A stretch of DNA of 64,000 nucleotides, taken from positions 1 through 64,000 of the forward strand of contig NZ_MLCO01000027.1 of assembly GCF_001982615.1 (NCBI RefSeq), read 5' to 3'. This DNA comes from Teichococcus deserti (GTDB lineage Bacteria; Pseudomonadota; Alphaproteobacteria; Acetobacterales; Acetobacteraceae). Both the position numbers and the translations under genes were made by a program. Below the pieces are notes generated by a model. The model was given only the letters and a program-made list of their open reading frames with translations. It searched no databases and was not told the DNA's origin. Shown here in pieces: positions 61,627 to 64,000 of this stretch (positions are counted from its first letter, which is position 1; every line of letters begins with the position of its first letter).

Positions 61627-63005
61627 GCGGCGAGTCTCCGGAGGGCGGCGCGGAACTCTGCCGCAATGGCGTCGCGCTGGATATGGCGGCCGTCGCGCAC
61701 CACCACCGCGCCGCCGGCCACCACCTGGGTCACCGGATTGCCCTGGCCGCCGAAGACCCAGGCATCGAGCAGCGCATCCTCCTCCCGCCCGTAGAGCGAG
61801 GGATGCTCCGGGTCCAGGCAGACCAGGTCGCAGCGCTGGCCGGCGGCGATGCCGGCGATCGGACGGCCGCTGGCCTGGGCGCCGGCGAGGATGGCGGCCT
61901 CGACCAGGTTGCGGCCGGGATGCGGGTGGGCGGCATCGGTCGCCACCGAGCGCTGCTGCTGCACCAGGCGCTGGCTGGTCTCCAGCTGGCGCATCTCGTC
62001 GCGGGGCGAGGTGCCGACATGGCTGTCGGTGCCGAAGCCATAGCGCCCGCCGGCTTCCCGGAAGATCGGCAATGAAAAGAAGCCGTCACCCAGAGAAGCC
62101 TCGGTCGAGGGGCAGAGGCCCACCACCGCGCCGCTCGCGGCCAGGGCGCGCGTCTCGGCCTCGGTCATGTGGGTGCAGTGGATCAGGCACCAGCGCTGGT
62201 CGACGGGGAGATTGGCCAGCAGCCATTCGACCGGGCGGGCGCCGGTGGCGGCCAGGCATTCGGCGACCTCGCGCTGCTGCTCGGCGGCGTGGATATGGAT
62301 CGGGCCGGCGAAGTTCTTGGCGATGTCGGCCAGCATCGCCGGCGTCACCGCGCGCAGCGAATGCGGCGCCAAGGCAAGCCCGGCCTGGGGATCGCCCGCC
62401 ACCGCCGCCTGCACCCCTTCGACGATGCGCCAGAAGCCGTCCAGGTCGTTGAGGAAGCGCCGCTGCCCGGGCACCGGGTCGCGCCCGAAGATGCCGCCAT
62501 GGCGATACAGGCTGGGCGCCATGGTGATGCCGATGCCCGCCCGCTTCGCCGCGGCCAGGTGGCGCAGCGCCATTTCCTCCGGCTGGGCATAGGGCGTGCC
62601 GTCGGCCTGGTGATGCAGGTAGTGGAACTCGGCGATGCTGGAAAAGCCCCATTCCAGGCATTCGGCATAGAGCTGGGCCGCCACCGCCTCGGCATCCTCG
62701 GGCGAGAAGCGGCCGACGAAGCGGTACATGGTGTGGCGCCAGGTCCAGAAGCTGTCGGTGCCGCCCTCGGCGTCGCGCGCCTCGGGCGGCGAGCGGCGCT
62801 CGGTCAGCCCGGCCATGGCGCGCTGGAAGGCATGCGAATGCAGGTTGGGGATGCCGGGGATGACGACCCCCGGCAGGCGCTCGGCGCCCGTGGGGCTGCC
62901 GCCAGGGGTGGCGGAAAGAATGCCCCCTGCCCCGTCGGTCTCGATCCGGACATCGCGCGCCCAGCCGTCGGGCAGCAGGGCAGAGACAGCGAAGAAGGCG
63001 GTCAT
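61623..63005 (-). CDS. hutF: Formimidoylglutamate deiminase
   Basis: A 460-aa amidohydrolase turning N-formimino-L-glutamate into N-formylglutamate and ammonia, in the five-step histidine pathway. IPNLHSHAFQRAMAGL has the metal HxH, with FHYLHHQADG, HIHAAEQQREV and YGFGTDSHVGTSPRDE carrying other ligands. ATG 63005 begins MTAFFAVSAL; an in-frame ATG 25 codons earlier overlaps the operator region. Divergent from hutC. Confidence 0.93.
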   Translation of the reverse strand: MTAFFAVSALLPDGWARDVRIETDGAGGILSATPGGSPTGAERLPGVVIPGIPNLHSHAFQRAMAGLTERRSPPEARDAEGGTDSFWTWRHTMYRFVGRFSPEDAEAVAAQLYAECLEWGFSSIAEFHYLHHQADGTPYAQPEEMALRHLAAAKRAGIGITMAPSLYRHGGIFGRDPVPGQRRFLNDLDGFWRIVEGVQAAVAGDPQAGLALAPHSLRAVTPAMLADIAKNFAGPIHIHAAEQQREVAECLAATGARPVEWLLANLPVDQRWCLIHCTHMTEAETRALAASGAVVGLCPSTEASLGDGFFSLPIFREAGGRYGFGTDSHVGTSPRDEMRQLETSQRLVQQQRSVATDAAHPHPGRNLVEAAILAGAQASGRPIAGIAAGQRCDLVCLDPEHPSLYGREEDALLDAWVFGGQGNPVTQVVAGGAVVVRDGRHIQRDAIAAEFRAALRRLAA

Positions 63006-63058
63006 CGGGCGGCGCTCCGGAGGCGGTGACAACCCCATCGCATCGCGGTTGACGAAAC

Positions 63059-63070
63059 TTGTCAAGACAA
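63059..63070. promoter_or_regulatory. Candidate HutC operator
   Basis: TTGTC-AA-GACAA, a perfect palindrome between divergent hutF (start 63005) and hutC (start 63084), 13 bp before the hutC ATG. It resembles HutC-type sites and overlaps TTGACG at 63049-63054, a likely -35 box, by proximity. It could control hutF-GNAT and hutC-hutU together. Confidence 0.65.
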
Positions 63071-63083
63071 CCATGCTCAAGCC

Positions 63084-63818
63084 ATGTCAGACGCGCCCCT
63101 GCTCCTGCCGACGCCCAGCCCGGCGACGCCCCGCTACCAGCAGATCAAGGCGCTGATCCTCAGCCGCGTCGCCAGCGGCGAATGGCCGGCTGAAGAGCGC
63201 CTGCCCTCCGAGAACGAGCTGGTGAAGATGACGGGGGTCTCCCGCGTCACGGTCAACCGCGCGCTGCGCGAGCTGGCCGATGCCGGGCTGCTGACCCGGG
63301 TGCAGGGCGTGGGCACCTTCGTCGCCGGCGCCAAGCCGCAATCCAGCCTGCTGGAGCTGCGCGACATCGCCGAGGAAATGGCCGAGCGCGGCAGCCGCCA
63401 TGCCGCCCGCGTCCTGGCCCAGCAGCGGCTGCGCGCCGATCCGGCCATGGCCGCCGCTTTCGGCCTGCCCCCCGGCGCCGAGCTGTTCCATGCCCGGCTG
63501 GTGCATCTGGAGAACGACGTGCCGGTCCAGCTGGAGGAGCGCTACGTCAACCCGGTCATCGCCCCCCGCTTCCTGGAGCAGGATTTTTCCAGGATCACGC
63601 CTTACCGCTTCCTGACCTCCTGCGCCCCGCCCGAGCGGGTGGAGCATGTGGTGGAGGCCGGCCGCGCCAACCCCGCCACCGCCGCAGCGCTGGCCATGCC
63701 GGAGGACGAGCCTTGCCTCGTCATCCATCGCCGCACCTGGTCCTGGCGGGTGGTCGCCACCCGCGCCCTGCTGACCCATCCCGGCACGCGCTACCGCCTC
63801 GGCAGCGCGCTCGACTGA
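63084..63818 (+). CDS. hutC: Histidine utilization repressor HutC
   Basis: A 244-aa GntR/HutC regulator. Winged helix: YQQIKALILSRVASGEWPAE, LPSENELVKMTGVSRVTVNR, GVGTFVAG; UTRA domain: LFHARLVHLENDVPVQLEER, PEDEPCLVIHRRTWSWRVVA. HutC is released from DNA by urocanate. Operator candidate just upstream; hutU follows after 27 bp in the same direction. Confidence 0.93.
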   Translation: MSDAPLLLPTPSPATPRYQQIKALILSRVASGEWPAEERLPSENELVKMTGVSRVTVNRALRELADAGLLTRVQGVGTFVAGAKPQSSLLELRDIAEEMAERGSRHAARVLAQQRLRADPAMAAAFGLPPGAELFHARLVHLENDVPVQLEERYVNPVIAPRFLEQDFSRITPYRFLTSCAPPERVEHVVEAGRANPATAAALAMPEDEPCLVIHRRTWSWRVVATRALLTHPGTRYRLGSALD

Positions 63819-63845
63819 CTGCTGACCCGTTCATAGGGAAAAGAC

Positions 63846-64000
63846 ATGTCGCAGACCCGTTTCCGCAACGCGCCGGCCATCCGCAGCCCGCGCGGGCCCG
63901 AGATCACCGCCCGCCACTGGACCACCGAGGCGGCGATGCGGATGCTGATGAACAACCTGGACGACGAGGTCGCGGAAAAGCCCGGCGAGCTCGTGGTCTA
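63846..64000 (+). CDS. hutU: Urocanate hydratase (3' end outside window)
   Basis: The first 51 codons of urocanase, which converts urocanate to imidazolone propionate with tightly bound [22 protein letters not shown] and [20 protein letters not shown] match the conserved N terminus. AGGGA lies 8 bp before ATG 63846. Runs off the window end. Confidence 0.92.
   Translation, partial: MSQTRFRNAPAIRSPRGPEITARHWTTEAAMRMLMNNLDDEVAEKPGELVV

Overview
The window is GC-rich chromosomal DNA with dense, short-spaced operons and many ATGA/GTGA stop-start overlaps. Gene content and protein sequences point to an alphaproteobacterium of the Acetobacteraceae/Rhodospirillales type (Roseomonas-like). The pointers are a PCMT-family gene next to tolC, the alphaproteobacterial form of DksA, the DUF1045 protein in the phosphonate operon, rpmF-plsX-fabH, and HutC/HutF histidine catabolism. 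This placement is inference, because no rRNA gene is present. No phage, integrase, IS transposase or CRISPR array is seen.

Layout. 1-2310: tolC (cut by the window edge), a PCMT-like gene, tRNA-Cys, tRNA-Asn and a strong terminator. 2407-11322: a carbon-phosphorus lyase locus. phnF and a second phnM-like gene diverge from phnG-H-I-J-K-L-M plus a DUF1045 2H phosphoesterase, and phnN converges on them. Together they would convert alkylphosphonates through ribose-1-phosphonate intermediates to PRPP. 11406-17464: a gamma-glutamyltransferase-like protein, an AI-2E transporter, hyi-glxR (hydroxypyruvate/tartronate semialdehyde metabolism) and an XRE regulator. 17501-26472: a Pat-type acetyltransferase, transketolase, GAPDH, PGK and succinate-semialdehyde dehydrogenase. 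26550-33252: a CorC/HlyC protein, a GT2-like membrane protein, a short Hsp70-like protein, a small coiled-coil protein, and KDPG aldolase with a sugar kinase.

33537-42661: a seven-gene operon on the minus strand (solute-binding protein, two permeases, a fused ATPase, two M20-type hydrolases and an M81 peptidase) that looks like uptake and hydrolysis of a peptide- or amide-like compound. 42753-46465: a histone-deacetylase-like amidohydrolase, a YifB/ComM ATPase and three small membrane or secreted proteins. 46500-47290 is a decayed gene. 47688-54142: fusA standing alone, a DUF1800/DUF1501 export pair, dksA and a small tail-anchored protein. 54143-58425: rpmF-plsX-fabH, an orphan GntR regulator and msrA. 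58532-64000: a serine hydrolase, an M19 dipeptidase, and the hut locus (hutF-GNAT diverging from hutC-hutU; hutU runs off the end).

The most unusual structure is non-coding. A hairpin family (7-bp GC stem, 8-nt AATTCNTT-type loop, flanking AGAAAAA/TTTTTCT runs) recurs at least seven times at gene ends. At two convergent gene ends (about 13211-13440 and 33274-33501) pairs of these hairpins bracket a related spacer, forming two copies of a roughly 230-bp composite element in opposite orientation. Several inverted repeats with TTGTC-type half sites lie in promoters next to GntR/HutC genes or catabolic operons.
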